From positions 1,586,338 through 1,650,337 of the forward strand of contig NZ_CP042913.1 of NCBI RefSeq assembly GCF_008065115.1: 64,000 nucleotides of DNA, read 5' to 3'. Positions 1 to 9,506 of this stretch are shown here, in pieces. The translations under genes were made by a program, and so were the position numbers. The first letter of the stretch is position 1. The number at the start of each line of letters is the position of its first letter. Under the pieces are notes generated by a model. That model had not been told where the DNA came from, did not search any database, and was given only the letters and a program-made list of their open reading frames with translations. This DNA comes from Bythopirellula goksoeyrii (GTDB lineage Bacteria > Planctomycetota > Planctomycetia > Pirellulales > Lacipirellulaceae).

Positions 1-1467
1 CATGGGGACGAGATTCCCCAGGTTTTTCTCCAACCAGGCATAATCGTGGATTAGGCGAGTGTCCTGGTCGAGCAGTTTTAACAGCTGAACGGACGTGCCA
101 ATCCGAGTGAAACCAAAAGCAAAGATTCCCATCACAACCAACCAAAAGCAGCAAGTCCAAACGTTGCGGCCGATGACAATCCCAAAGAGACGCAAGGCCC
201 AATCGGGAAGGTGTCCATGTTCGTGATCACCCGATTGACGCTTGATTAAGTCGTCGCTGATGGGGAAGCGGTGCAGGAATACTGGCAACAGGGTGAACAG
301 AACAACGACGGTTCCCAACACCGAAATGCCAGTGAAGAGGCCGAATTTTTTGATGGGGAGAATGTCGCTGGTAAACAGTGAGCCGAGACCTACAGCCGTG
401 GTGAACGCCGCCAGCGTGCAGGGCCACCAGCCATGGCGCACCGCCGATTCGGCTGCGCCTTTGAGCCCTTGCTCGCGGCGGGCATCGCGGTAGTAGTTGA
501 CAATATGGATCGCACCGGAGAGGCCCAACACGTAGACAACGGCAGGCATCGACATGAGAATCGCGTCGACGGTGCCAAGTCGTGGCCGATCAGACCCCGT
601 GACCATCACTTCCAGGATGCCGAAGTAAAAGACGACGGCCAAACTCATTCCAGCGCTGAGAACCCCAATAGCGAAAACAATGCTGGTGATCTTCACGCTG
701 CGAAAACACCAGTAGGAAAGTCCGAATCCGACCAATCCGGCAAGCAACGCAAGCCGGATAAGGGTTCTCTCCCCTTCGACGTCGATCGTGATGTTGTCCA
801 CAGGAGGACCGCCCATGTGGATGGAGTCCGCGGAGATGGCACACTCGGTGGTTGCGATCTCGGTGATTTTCTCAATCGCGGCACGCATTGTCTTGTTGTC
901 TTTAGTCGCTTCCTCGCTCAGGAAGACAATCAGACAGGTGGTGCGGCTCTCGTTGCCTAAGGAATTTCCCTCAGCATCGCGCTTGACCGGTCCCACAAGG
1001 GCACCCTCGAGTCGCTTTACGGCATCGCCATAGCCTAGACTTACTGGCGGTGTCGTAAGTTCTTCGAGAACGGCTGGACCGCTGATGACTCGTTTATACC
1101 AACGGGATCGTTTGGCCAGATCAGAGTCGGGGCCAGCTTGGGCAAGTGCTTCCTTGCCGGGGATCAGTTTTCGCTCGAGTTGGTCGAGCTTCTCTGTATT
1201 GCCCAGCGTGCAGTCATCCCAGCTTACAAGGGCAAACTGTTCACCGACGAAGTGGTCGCGAAACCAGCGCAGGTCAATTGATTCCGAATAGTTTGGCGGG
1301 AGCCAGTCTTCGGCCTTGTTGGTGTTGCTTTCGATGGCTCTGCGGGCACCGCGAGGCAACAAGGCAATGAGAAACGCGGCGGCTAGCGCCAACAAGAAAT
1401 AGTTGGGCTGCCCAAAGGTCTTGCGAGCCAGAAAGGAAGGCTTGTCAATCTGATCGGGAGAGGTCAC
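1..1467 (-). CDS. MMPL/RND-superfamily transporter, N-terminal part
   Basis: The frame is open from a GTG at 1467 through the left edge, giving 489 codons without a stop; an in-frame TAG lies a few codons upstream, so the GTG is the likely start. The protein has one N-terminal membrane segment (about residues 18-33), a large soluble loop (about 35-230), then a run of membrane segments from about residue 235. A conserved helix around SMPAVVYVLGLSGAIHIVNY is typical of MMPL/RND exporters, and a second soluble domain begins near the edge. Such proteins use the proton gradient to export lipids or hydrophobic compounds, or act in hopanoid/lipid transport. The C-terminal half and the substrate cannot be seen. 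Confidence 0.85.
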   Translation of the reverse strand, partial: MTSPDQIDKPSFLARKTFGQPNYFLLALAAAFLIALLPRGARRAIESNTNKAEDWLPPNYSESIDLRWFRDHFVGEQFALVSWDDCTLGNTEKLDQLERKLIPGKEALAQAGPDSDLAKRSRWYKRVISGPAVLEELTTPPVSLGYGDAVKRLEGALVGPVKRDAEGNSLGNESRTTCLIVFLSEEATKDNKTMRAAIEKITEIATTECAISADSIHMGGPPVDNITIDVEGERTLIRLALLAGLVGFGLSYWCFRSVKITSIVFAIGVLSAGMSLAVVFYFGILEVMVTGSDRPRLGTVDAILMSMPAVVYVLGLSGAIHIVNYYRDARREQGLKGAAESAVRHGWWPCTLAAFTTAVGLGSLFTSDILPIKKFGLFTGISVLGTVVVLFTLLPVFLHRFPISDDLIKRQSGDHEHGHLPDWALRLFGIVIGRNVWTCCFWLVVMGIFAFGFTRIGTSVQLLKLLDQDTRLIHDYAWLEKNLGNLVPM

Positions 1468-1798
1468 TGGGATTAAGTCTCGAATGGCTTTCTACAGACA
1501 GAAAAAGCGGGACTGCCAGCAACGCTTGCCCGAGGTTGCTTCTCAGACGCAAGAAGGTGCTGCCAAAAATGCCTTCACAGTAACCTAGGCTAACGAGAAA
1601 TGCTGGATAAGTCTACGTCGAACTGGCAGGGAAGAGCCGGTTAGGCAAGAGGGATGGCTCTGAATCGCAATTTTTCGGTTTTTGCTCAGTAGCTTGCTGC
1701 CGAACAGGGCGATGCCAGAGAGTTGGAAGCTAGCAATCTCTTCGCCTAGGTCAAAGGTTGCAAGGACGAATTGAAGCTTCCCTTTGGTCGCCTTGAGC
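1468..1798. other. Intergenic region, no gene seen
   Basis: About 330 bases between the transporter start and the end of the BBP7 gene, both on the minus strand. Short open frames here overlap the BBP7 gene end and look like shadows. No clear hairpin with a T-run and no strong promoter was recognised. Confidence 0.6.
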
Positions 1799-3094
1799 TT
1801 ACCAGTAGCTCTCGAAGCCGAATCCCCCGCCGAGGTAGAAGAGGTCGCCATTTTTTCCGATGTAGGGACTTCCACTGGGAACGAAATCGACTTGGTAGGG
1901 CGCCAATGCTACACCCGTGACTTGCATGACTTCGAGACTCGTTCGAATAGAAAAATTGGGCCGCAAGTGCCACCTGCCTATGAGCGATCCTTCGCCAATG
2001 AAAGAGAGGTTGTCCCCTTCGAGATCAGTGCTTCCCGAGGTCACGTTTCCTGAGACATCGAAGTTTGACTTCAAGTGTATCATGTTCAAATACATTCCGC
2101 CCTTTATTTTTCCGGTAATGCTCCAGCGAGCCGTCTCATACGCATGCGATACGCCCAGTTCCGTGCCGATGAAATGATTGCCCGTTTGAACCAGGTAATT
2201 GCCCGTTTCATTGTCGCCGTCCCCATTGCCATCAGGGATTCCGAAGGCATTGATATTCAATTCTTCATCGAGACTGAAGTAGCGTACACCAGCCAGGAAA
2301 GCATTCGTATTGGAAGGTTGGGCACGTCGCACCCAGTGTCCGCTGGGTTCGAGTTCCATGCGGTCCTTCTGCATTCTTTGCTTGACGTTGTAAGTTAACT
2401 CGAAGCTATTGAACCACGTGGTATAATCGAAACTCATGCGTTGGGCGCTGTCAAAACTAGGATTCCCGTTAGCTATATTATTGGGCATCACCAGATTGCC
2501 GCCCTCAAGTTGCGAATCCTGGCCGTAGTTGCCGCCACCAAAGATCGTAAACTCCATGGCGTGATCGCGATTCTCATGATCGCGAAACAGGAAACGGCCA
2601 ACACTCAATCGAGGAGCTCCTTCGGCACATGAAGAACCGTCGATCGCCAAAGTATTCTTGAGTCCGCCAACCACTATGGTGTCGAAATCTCTTGCCAGGA
2701 TGACTTCGTTCGCGTTAAACGTACGCGCGAAAATCACCGCATCTGCTTCTGCATACCAGAATCCTCGGCGCAACCAAGTACCCGTGCTTTCCAGCAAGGC
2801 AGGGCGGCAGTCGAAAGAGCGAAAGCTGTCTTCCGCGTAGTCCACTGGATTGGGGTCAAAATCCCCTGCGCTGAGCGGAGTCGAAAGAGGTTCCGCAATG
2901 GGCTCGGGAATCTGCTCCTCGGAAGGTAGCATCATCCTTTGCATTCCAGAAGAGGTCGCCTCTTCTGATGCATCGTAAGCGAATTGAGGAGGGAGAACTC
3001 CGAGAGTTTGAGATCCGAACAGATCCTCTGCTGTGACCGCTCTACAGGAGAACGCCAGCACACTTAATATTAGGAATCCGACTAACTTATTCAC
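1799..3094 (-). CDS. BBP7-family outer-membrane beta-barrel protein
   Basis: 431 residues. The start is GTG, preceded by a strong GGGGAGGT ribosome site. An N-terminal signal peptide (MNKLVGFLILSVLAFSCRA) is followed by a low-complexity Pro/Glu stretch. The rest has alternating beta-strand character, with the phrase FWYAEADAVIFAR typical of the planctomycete BBP7 family, and it ends in the aromatic residues GFGFESYW, as outer-membrane barrels often do. The family is predicted to sit in the outer membrane; its function is unknown. It stands alone, transcribed away from the transaldolase gene. Confidence 0.8.
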   Translation of the reverse strand: MNKLVGFLILSVLAFSCRAVTAEDLFGSQTLGVLPPQFAYDASEEATSSGMQRMMLPSEEQIPEPIAEPLSTPLSAGDFDPNPVDYAEDSFRSFDCRPALLESTGTWLRRGFWYAEADAVIFARTFNANEVILARDFDTIVVGGLKNTLAIDGSSCAEGAPRLSVGRFLFRDHENRDHAMEFTIFGGGNYGQDSQLEGGNLVMPNNIANGNPSFDSAQRMSFDYTTWFNSFELTYNVKQRMQKDRMELEPSGHWVRRAQPSNTNAFLAGVRYFSLDEELNINAFGIPDGNGDGDNETGNYLVQTGNHFIGTELGVSHAYETARWSITGKIKGGMYLNMIHLKSNFDVSGNVTSGSTDLEGDNLSFIGEGSLIGRWHLRPNFSIRTSLEVMQVTGVALAPYQVDFVPSGSPYIGKNGDLFYLGGGFGFESYW

Positions 3095-3476
3095 CGCAAA
3101 GACCTCCCCTTTGGAACGACAAGCAAAATTCTAGCGCATCATGTGCGGAAGCATTTTTGTACAGAGAATTCATCGTCCTCTAGTCAGGTAAGATGCAGGA
3201 ATAACCGACAGAATCGTAAAAATCATTAAAAGCCAGCCAAACGGCAGGGTTGTCGATAAGCGGGCTAGTTTCGCTAAATTGACTGGATTGCCAATATTCG
3301 GCACTTGTCGGAGGTAGACGTTGCGTTGAGAATCGCGGGTGGAGTGTCATCAGCAATGCGGTTCGGCGCTAGCTGCTGGCCGGGCTTGTAAGATCGGCAG
3401 CCGACTCCTTTCCACTCGCGAGGCCACCAAGAGCGCAAGCAATTCCACCCACTTGTCATCAAGGAGCGAAGCTATC
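3095..3476. other. Divergent intergenic region between BBP7 and transaldolase genes
   Basis: About 380 bases that must hold the promoters of two divergently transcribed genes. The transaldolase frame stays open upstream to 3339, but the AAGGAG ribosome site at about 3461 marks 3477 as the start, so the upstream part is read as leader. No operator palindrome stands out. Confidence 0.5.
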
Positions 3477-4529
3477 ATGTCTCAGCAATCTTTGACCTCA
3501 CTTATAAATACAGGGACGAAGCTATGGCTTGATTCGGTCGACCCCGATTTGATCGCGGAGAATGTGAAGTTGGGCGCGACCGGGGCGACTTCGAACCCCA
3601 TTATCATCAGCGATCTGATCAAGACCGGGCGTTATGATGAGCAACTCTCAGCGCTAGTAAGAGACGGATGCTCGCCTAGCGATGCTGCGTGGCAGTTGAA
3701 TGATTTGGTGGTTGCCAACGCGGAGCAAGTATTCGAGCCCACCTGGCAGAAAACCGGAGCAGACGATGGCTATGTGAGCTTCGAGGTCGATCCGCTGCTG
3801 GAAGATCCCACTGCGGGTATGCCTCTGGATGATCGTGTGGCAGGTTACGTTTCTGAGGGTACGAAGTGGTCGCAGGGGCATCAGAATCGGATGATCAAGG
3901 TGCCGGCCACACCTGCGGGGATTCGTGCGCTGCCGGAACTGGCGGCAAAGGGGATTCCGCTAAACGTCACACTGATTTTTACTATGCGACAATATGAAGC
4001 GGCACGCGATGCCATTTGGCAGGGAGCGCAGAATTGCTCATCGCTCGATACATTCAAAAGTGTGTACAGCATTTTCATTTCCCGCGTTGATGTGTACACC
4101 CAGAAGCACGTGCCTGAATTATCTGCCGACGCCCAGGGACAAGTGGGTATTCTGAATGCTAAGCAACTTTGGGTAGCGAATCAGGAGTTCTGGTCGAAGC
4201 ATGCGACTCCCCTAAAGCAAGAGATTGTGTTCGCCAGCACAGGGACGAAAAACGCCGAGGATGACCCGTGGAAGTATGTGATCGCGTTGGCAGGGAGCGA
4301 TATCCAAACCAATCCACCTGCTACCAATGAAGCGATCGCTGAGCATGATCTCACGTTCACCCGCACGGTTGACAAGATGCCCCCGACGGCGATCGTGAAG
4401 GAAATCGAGCAGAAAGTAGATATGGAAAAACTGGAAGAGACCCTGATGCAGGAAGGCATCAAAAAGTTTGCCGACCCCCAGAAGGCGTTGCTGGCGCTTG
4501 TTGCTGAGAAAGCGAAAGAACTTGTTTAA
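3477..4529 (+). CDS. Transaldolase family protein
   Basis: 350 residues starting at ATG 3477 behind AAGGAG. It carries the family hallmarks: TKLWLDSVDPDLI near the N-terminus, the substrate loop GATGATSNPIII, the Schiff-base lysine strand MIKVPATPAGI, and a late VFASTGTKNAEDDPWKY segment followed by TNPPAT. In the family this enzyme moves a dihydroxyacetone unit between sugar phosphates in the non-oxidative pentose phosphate pathway. The sequence is closer to the longer TalB/TalA-like group than to short fructose-6-phosphate aldolases, though some members have diverged substrates. It appears monocistronic, followed by a palindromic repeat. Confidence 0.85.
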   Translation: MSQQSLTSLINTGTKLWLDSVDPDLIAENVKLGATGATSNPIIISDLIKTGRYDEQLSALVRDGCSPSDAAWQLNDLVVANAEQVFEPTWQKTGADDGYVSFEVDPLLEDPTAGMPLDDRVAGYVSEGTKWSQGHQNRMIKVPATPAGIRALPELAAKGIPLNVTLIFTMRQYEAARDAIWQGAQNCSSLDTFKSVYSIFISRVDVYTQKHVPELSADAQGQVGILNAKQLWVANQEFWSKHATPLKQEIVFASTGTKNAEDDPWKYVIALAGSDIQTNPPATNEAIAEHDLTFTRTVDKMPPTAIVKEIEQKVDMEKLEETLMQEGIKKFADPQKALLALVAEKAKELV

Positions 4530-4550
4530 CAGCGTTAACTCCAAGATGTC

Positions 4551-4630
4551 TTAGCCACGGATTGGCACAGATGAAGCACGGATTAAGAGGGTCTTTATTC
4601 CGATCCCGTCCGTGTTCAATCCGTGGCTTA
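4551..4630. repeat. Palindromic intergenic repeat
   Basis: Two perfect 14-base arms, TTAGCCACGGATTG at 4551-4564 and its reverse complement at 4617-4630, enclose further degenerate ACGGAT copies. It lies just after the transaldolase gene and may act as a bidirectional hairpin. There is no long T-run, so I call it a repeat rather than a terminator. Confidence 0.75.
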
Positions 4631-4746
4631 ATAATGATATTGGTTGCGGTGCCATGCTGTGCTGCCTTATCATGCAGCATGCGTCTTCGAAACTGATTTC
4701 GAGCGAAGCTGATTCAGCATTCCATCTAACCCTCTGGTAGTTTGTT

Positions 4747-6879
4747 ATGGCTATTGATCCTTATTCTCCGTGTCCGTGTGGTAGTGGTAAGAAACTCAAG
4801 TTTTGCTGCCCGGATCTTGCTGCCGACATGGAAAAGATCCATCGCATGGTTGCGGGGGATCAACCTCATGCAGCGATGAAGCATTTAGACGCTCTTATGC
4901 AAAAGCAACCGGATCGGGCGTCGCTCTTGGATCTGCGTGCCAATCTCGAACTTTCCATGCATGAGTTCGACGCTGCCCGCAAGACGATTGACCACTACCT
5001 TGCCAAGCATCCCCAGAATCCGGCGGCACATGGTCAGAAGGCAATACTCATTGCCGCAACCGAAGAGGGGACGGCAGCCATTGGGCCGTTACAGGACGCG
5101 CTGGAATTGCTCGACGACGACATGCCCCTGCATGTGTTTGAAGCACTCGGATCTGTGGGACATGCGCTGTTGTTGGAAGGCGAGCTGATCGCCGGTCGGG
5201 GGCATTTGCTCCTCTACGCTGGAATCGCACCTCAAGACGACAACATGGCAATCAAGCTCTTGTTGCGAATGAATCTGCAAAGTGGGTTGCCCCTGTTGAT
5301 TCGCGAGCTTTCGAACCCGCTGGATTGCCCGGACGATGCACCCTGGCAAGGTGAATTCGATCATGCCTCACGCGCCATCGGTCGCGGGCAATGGCGGATC
5401 GCAGAGGAAATCTTGACTTCCCTGCGGGACAAGGCAGGAGCAGAACCGGCGATTGTTTACAATCTTGCCTTGGTGCGAGGCTGGTTGGGCAATATCGATC
5501 GTTTTGCTGAAGGCCTGCACGAATACGCGCGAATTGAGCCGAATGAAGAACGAGCGGTCGAGGCCGAAGCTTTGGCTCAACTGATCGATCCGAATCTGGA
5601 AGACCCCAAGTTGGAGACGGTACGGATCGCCTATGCGATTGCGGACGAGGATGCATTGTCAGAACGGTTTGCAGAAGAAGCGCGTCTGGAAGAGTATCCC
5701 CTCAATCCGGACGAATTCGACGAGGATACACCGAGGCCAAGGAATAGTTTTATCCTGCTCGATAAACCTACACCTCAAGCACGTCCCGATCTCCAGGGGG
5801 ATGAAATTCCGCGGGTGCTGGGCTTTCTTAGTTTGTTTGGCAAGCGGACAGATCGCGGTGCCCAGTTGGAGTTGACGACCGATCGTGATGAAGGTCTGGA
5901 GGTGACCAAATCGTTGCTGGTCGACGTGGCAGGAGATTTGCTCGGTGAACTACTAGAGGAGGAAGTGGTCGCCGAGAAGTCGCAAAGCGAAGAATCGCTG
6001 AGTTGGCGGTGGCGACTTCCACCAAGGACACCACTGGATCAGAGGAATCGACTGGTGGCTGAAGAACGCCGGAGAGCGATACTTGAGCGGTGGACGGCGG
6101 CACCTCGTGCCGCGTTGGAGGGCAAGAGCCCTCAGGAAGCGGTTGGGAATCCTGAACTGCGGCTTGCGTTGTTAGCCAGCGCGTTGATTATCGAACAGGC
6201 CGCCGATGACCCAGCAGAATTGCCGTTGTTCGCCGAATTACGCGAACAACTTGAGTTGCCTCCCTTGGCCAGCATTGACCCGACTCAGATTGTAGATCGT
6301 CGGTTTTCCATCGTGCGTGTGCCGCAACTCGAATTTTCCAAACTCACTCTCGATCAACTTGAAGGATTTTTCAATCGGGCGACGATGCTGGGGGCGAATT
6401 TGGCCATCCTATTGACCGGGGGCGAAATCGTCGCTCGTGCGGACGAAACGCCCAACATCGATCTGGCGAGGGTATTCCAGCAGTTGGTGCGAGTTGATCC
6501 TGATGTTGCGCGATCGCAGGAGTGGATTGCCAAGGCCCGCCAATGGGCTGAGAAGAATCATCGCTCGGTGGCCGAGTGGGCACTGCTGGATTTGGAACTG
6601 GCGATTGAACGCAACGACTCGGCGACTGCCCAGCATGTGCTTGAAGAACTGCGGACGGTTCATATCAATGAGCCCGGAGTGGCCGAGGAGACCTATCGGA
6701 TCTTGTATTCTGCTGGGCTAATCTCGCCACATGAAACCAGCAGACCAACTCCACTTGCCATGCCAGCGAGCCCAACGCGAGATGATGCTCAAGGAGGAAG
6801 CGGACTTTGGACTCCGGAAGGTGAGAGCGGAGCAGCTCCAGCAGTTGGCAGTGGTAAATCCGCGATTTGGACACCGTAG
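4747..6879 (+). CDS. SEC-C motif protein with TPR-like repeats
   Basis: 710 residues. The N-terminus has a textbook SEC-C zinc motif (CPCGSGKKLKFCC, residues about 9-21), the small metal-binding module first known from SecA. The next ~250 residues are helical with TPR-like phrasing (DQPHAAMKHLDALMQKQPDRASLLDLRANLEL). The middle and C-terminal parts match no family I recognise and are rich in Glu/Leu helices. SEC-C/TPR proteins of this size are common in planctomycetes and of unknown role; ribosome or chaperone contact is plausible but is inference. The TAG stop is supplied by the first arm of a palindromic repeat that begins at 6876. Confidence 0.75.
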   Translation: MAIDPYSPCPCGSGKKLKFCCPDLAADMEKIHRMVAGDQPHAAMKHLDALMQKQPDRASLLDLRANLELSMHEFDAARKTIDHYLAKHPQNPAAHGQKAILIAATEEGTAAIGPLQDALELLDDDMPLHVFEALGSVGHALLLEGELIAGRGHLLLYAGIAPQDDNMAIKLLLRMNLQSGLPLLIRELSNPLDCPDDAPWQGEFDHASRAIGRGQWRIAEEILTSLRDKAGAEPAIVYNLALVRGWLGNIDRFAEGLHEYARIEPNEERAVEAEALAQLIDPNLEDPKLETVRIAYAIADEDALSERFAEEARLEEYPLNPDEFDEDTPRPRNSFILLDKPTPQARPDLQGDEIPRVLGFLSLFGKRTDRGAQLELTTDRDEGLEVTKSLLVDVAGDLLGELLEEEVVAEKSQSEESLSWRWRLPPRTPLDQRNRLVAEERRRAILERWTAAPRAALEGKSPQEAVGNPELRLALLASALIIEQAADDPAELPLFAELREQLELPPLASIDPTQIVDRRFSIVRVPQLEFSKLTLDQLEGFFNRATMLGANLAILLTGGEIVARADETPNIDLARVFQQLVRVDPDVARSQEWIAKARQWAEKNHRSVAEWALLDLELAIERNDSATAQHVLEELRTVHINEPGVAEETYRILYSAGLISPHETSRPTPLAMPASPTRDDAQGGSGLWTPEGESGAAPAVGSGKSAIWTP

Positions 6880-6940
6880 GGTGGGCATTGCCCACCACGG
6901 ATCTCAGAACAACCAATCTGGTGGGCGGTGCCCACCCTAC
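6876..6940. repeat. REP-like palindrome, 20-base arms
   Basis: The left arm at 6876-6895 starts GTAGGGTGGGCATTGCCCAC; the right arm at 6921-6940 is GTGGGCGGTGCCCACCCTAC. The right arm is identical to 16079-16098, so this is a dispersed family. It overlaps the stop codon of the SEC-C gene and ends 6 bases before the ribD start. Confidence 0.85.
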
Positions 6941-6946
6941 GAAATC

Positions 6947-8050
6947 ATGAGCAAGTCCGGCGATCAAAAGTATATGGCACGTGCTCTCGAGTTGGCCGAG
7001 CAGGGGCGCGGTTTCGTGGAGCCCAACCCGATGGTGGGCTGTGTGATCGTCCGTGAAGGAGAGATTGTCGGTGAAGGGTGGCATCAAAAGTTCGGGGGAC
7101 CGCATGCAGAGATTGAAGCTCTAAGTGCCGCAGGTCAAGCCGCAACAGGTGCAGACGTGTTTGTGTCGTTGGAGCCTTGTTGCCATCAGGGAAAAACTCC
7201 CCCGTGCACCGAAGCATTGATTGGGGCAAAAGTTGCACGGGTCGTGATCGGGTGCCAGGACCCGAATCCTCAAGTGGCGGGCAATGGAATCGCCAGCCTC
7301 CGTGAAGCAGGGATTGAAGTCGAGCTGATTGCAGACGATGGATCGGCTCACAGGTTAGTTGCACCTTTCGCCAAGCTGATGACCACGGGGAGGCCATGGG
7401 TGATCGCCAAATGGGCGATGACCCTGGACGGCAAGCTGGCGACGCACACCGGCGACAGCCAGTGGATCTCAAGCGAAGCATCACGAGCGGTGGTGCATCA
7501 TGTGCGGGGTCAGGTCGATGGAATTGTGGTGGGAAAGGGAACCGTTGTGCAAGACGATCCCACGCTCACCGCGAGACCAAGCGGCGCGCGGATTGCCACC
7601 CGGATTGTCCTGGACTCGCTGGCGACGCTACCCATGGATAGCCGTCTTGTAAAGACTCTTGACCAGGCACCCCTGTTGCTTGTAGCCAGGGAGGACGCCC
7701 CGGCCGGGCGACTCAGTTCGCTGCAATCTATTGGCGTGGATGTGCTTTCCCTTGCGATGGGGGATCACGAAGATTTCATTGGCCAGTTGCTGGATGAGTT
7801 GGGACAACGGCAGATGACAAACCTCTTGGTCGAGGGAGGCGCTACTCTGCTCGGCACTCTCTTTGACTTGGGAGCCATCGACGAGGTACATGTCTTTGTG
7901 GCCCCGAAGCTAATTGGTGGCCAAGCGGCATTGACGCCCGTTGCCGGCCAGGGATTGGCAGAGATGGCCACGGCACTCGAATTGGATGAAATCGAGGTAA
8001 ACGTTCTCGGCGGCGATGTTCATATACATGGCTATGTCAGACCGCGTTGA
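6947..8050 (+). CDS. ribD: Bifunctional riboflavin biosynthesis deaminase/reductase RibD
   Basis: 367 residues from ATG 6947; the frame is open further upstream, but that part runs through a repeat. The N-terminal cytidine-deaminase-like domain carries the zinc site HAEIEAL and PCCHQGKTPPC. The C-terminal reductase domain shows WVIAKWAMTLDGKLATHTGDSQWIS, DDPTLTARP and LLVEGGATLLGTLF. RibD deaminates and then reduces the pyrimidine intermediate after GTP cyclohydrolase in riboflavin synthesis, in the cytoplasm. Both active sites look intact and the length is usual. No other rib gene is nearby. Confidence 0.95.
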   Translation: MSKSGDQKYMARALELAEQGRGFVEPNPMVGCVIVREGEIVGEGWHQKFGGPHAEIEALSAAGQAATGADVFVSLEPCCHQGKTPPCTEALIGAKVARVVIGCQDPNPQVAGNGIASLREAGIEVELIADDGSAHRLVAPFAKLMTTGRPWVIAKWAMTLDGKLATHTGDSQWISSEASRAVVHHVRGQVDGIVVGKGTVVQDDPTLTARPSGARIATRIVLDSLATLPMDSRLVKTLDQAPLLLVAREDAPAGRLSSLQSIGVDVLSLAMGDHEDFIGQLLDELGQRQMTNLLVEGGATLLGTLFDLGAIDEVHVFVAPKLIGGQAALTPVAGQGLAEMATALELDEIEVNVLGGDVHIHGYVRPR

Positions 8051-8061
8051 GCAATCCTTCC

Positions 8062-8120
8062 TATTCGCCCCACAGGGTCGCCACAATGCGCCGTCGCCTG
8101 GCCCGGTTGCGATGTTCGCA
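8062..8120 (-). pseudogene. Detached 3' end of a yjbQ gene (direct repeat copy 1)
   Basis: These 59 bases match the 3' end of the intact yjbQ gene at 10166-10224 at 54 of 59 positions without gaps, and in the same orientation. On the minus strand they still encode CEHRNRARRRRIVATLWGE followed by a stop. There is no upstream part of the gene; 12 bases further on, the anti-sigma gene ends. It is either a relic of a second yjbQ copy or a duplication made when the sigma/anti-sigma segment arrived. Confidence 0.85.
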
Positions 8121-8132
8121 CAACCGGACCCT

Positions 8133-9506
8133 TCACTCAATCGATTCAATGTCATCCAGCGAGAATAGTTCCTGCTGGGAGTTGTTTGGCAACGTGCGGC
8201 GTTGAGCCTCAAGGATAATCTCTTGCAATCGCTCGGGTGGAAATCGCAGTGGTTTTAATTCTTGAGATGTACGGGTTTTATCATCGGTAACCTTGATTCT
8301 CAGTGCGCATTCTCCAATCGTCTCTTTGTCTTCAGGAAGAATCAAAGACCATCTCCATTGGGTATCATTCACCTTGTTCGTCGAAAGAGTGTGCTCGCGG
8401 CAAATACGAGACTGATTGCCCTGGTAAAGCTCAAATGTAGGCTCGCGGGCAAAGAAATCTTTCTCTCCCTCTTTCGCATCGTACTGATACCAGCAGGCCA
8501 AAACAGCTCGCTCGTTTATGTTTAAGCTGTGCCATGATCCTAGCCAAGTTGTGTCGGAGCCCCCTTCACCGTACGGCGACAATTTGATGCCTTGCATGGT
8601 TAGGTCCGCTGCCTTTTTAGCATCCAGCTTGATTAATTTGTAATCCTGAGGGGCTTGAAAGGAGAAGAGCGAGCCAGGCGGTTCGACATCAACCTGAATG
8701 ACTTCGCTCCTATGGAGCTTTTCGACACCTGATTCATCCACAGTGCTGCTTTCCGATTTCATCGGGATGCCAGTCAATCGATTGAGCCAAACCAGATGTC
8801 GCCCTTCAAATGCAAATGGGACCTCCTCTTGGTGGTATTCATACACGTCACAAAAAACCCCCTGAAAATCTTCGGATCGAATCTTGCGATAATATTCAGG
8901 AGGTCCCTGGAGGAAATTACTAGCGATGCTGGACTGGATAAACGACTCCACCAAGAGTTCAGTATAAAAAGCGTCGCCGGCGACATTCGCGATTGTCGCT
9001 TCTCTGTTGTCGTCTGACACAACGATTGTCTCTTTGCCATTGCTGGCCATGTATGCGCTCGTTACGGTCGAGGGCTTTCCGCCACCTGGAATGCTGAATC
9101 CATAAGACCGATAACCGATACAATTCGGTCGCTTGGCGTATAACTCCGTTGGGAATTTTTCTAACTTCTCGTCGCCATGCTCGGAAGTGATTGTTTGGTA
9201 AATCCACCCTTTCAGGTGTAGGCTACGAATGGTCATGAGCCTCTCTGCCAAGTGCTCCATGCCATAGACAGTCTGGGGAGTTCCCCCGCCAAAAGACAGA
9301 AGTAAACCGATCGCTACCAGCAAAAGTGCTGCCACAGCTAGTCGTGAATATGTCAACCACTTAGGAAGAGGATTGGTATTGTCAGGGTGAGTGGCGATCG
9401 ATGCGCATGATAGTAAGTTGAGTAATTCCTTGCGGCACCTATCATGTCGAGCATCAAAGGTGTCGTAGTAGGAACGCAACATGTTATCGTTTGGCTGTAG
9501 AATCAT
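8133..9506 (-). CDS. Putative membrane-bound anti-sigma factor
   Basis: 457 residues; its ATG overlaps the TGA of the sigma gene as ATGA, so the two are translationally coupled. A short cytoplasmic N-terminus (about 55 residues with CRKELLNLLSCAS) is followed by one membrane helix (about residues 57-75, AVAALLLVAIGLLLSFGGG). A long extracytoplasmic part resembles the LolA/RseB-like proteins often found as planctomycete sigma partners. I see no classical zinc anti-sigma HxxxCxxC motif, so the assignment rests on context and topology. It would hold the sigma factor at the membrane until a signal is sensed outside. Confidence 0.6.
   Translation of the reverse strand: MILQPNDNMLRSYYDTFDARHDRCRKELLNLLSCASIATHPDNTNPLPKWLTYSRLAVAALLLVAIGLLLSFGGGTPQTVYGMEHLAERLMTIRSLHLKGWIYQTITSEHGDEKLEKFPTELYAKRPNCIGYRSYGFSIPGGGKPSTVTSAYMASNGKETIVVSDDNREATIANVAGDAFYTELLVESFIQSSIASNFLQGPPEYYRKIRSEDFQGVFCDVYEYHQEEVPFAFEGRHLVWLNRLTGIPMKSESSTVDESGVEKLHRSEVIQVDVEPPGSLFSFQAPQDYKLIKLDAKKAADLTMQGIKLSPYGEGGSDTTWLGSWHSLNINERAVLACWYQYDAKEGEKDFFAREPTFELYQGNQSRICREHTLSTNKVNDTQWRWSLILPEDKETIGECALRIKVTDDKTRTSQELKPLRFPPERLQEIILEAQRRTLPNNSQQELFSLDDIESIE

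Noticed and set aside
227-960. Open frames on both strands at 227-960
   Set aside because: They are shadows of the MMPL transporter frame, which runs uninterrupted from 1467 to the left edge.
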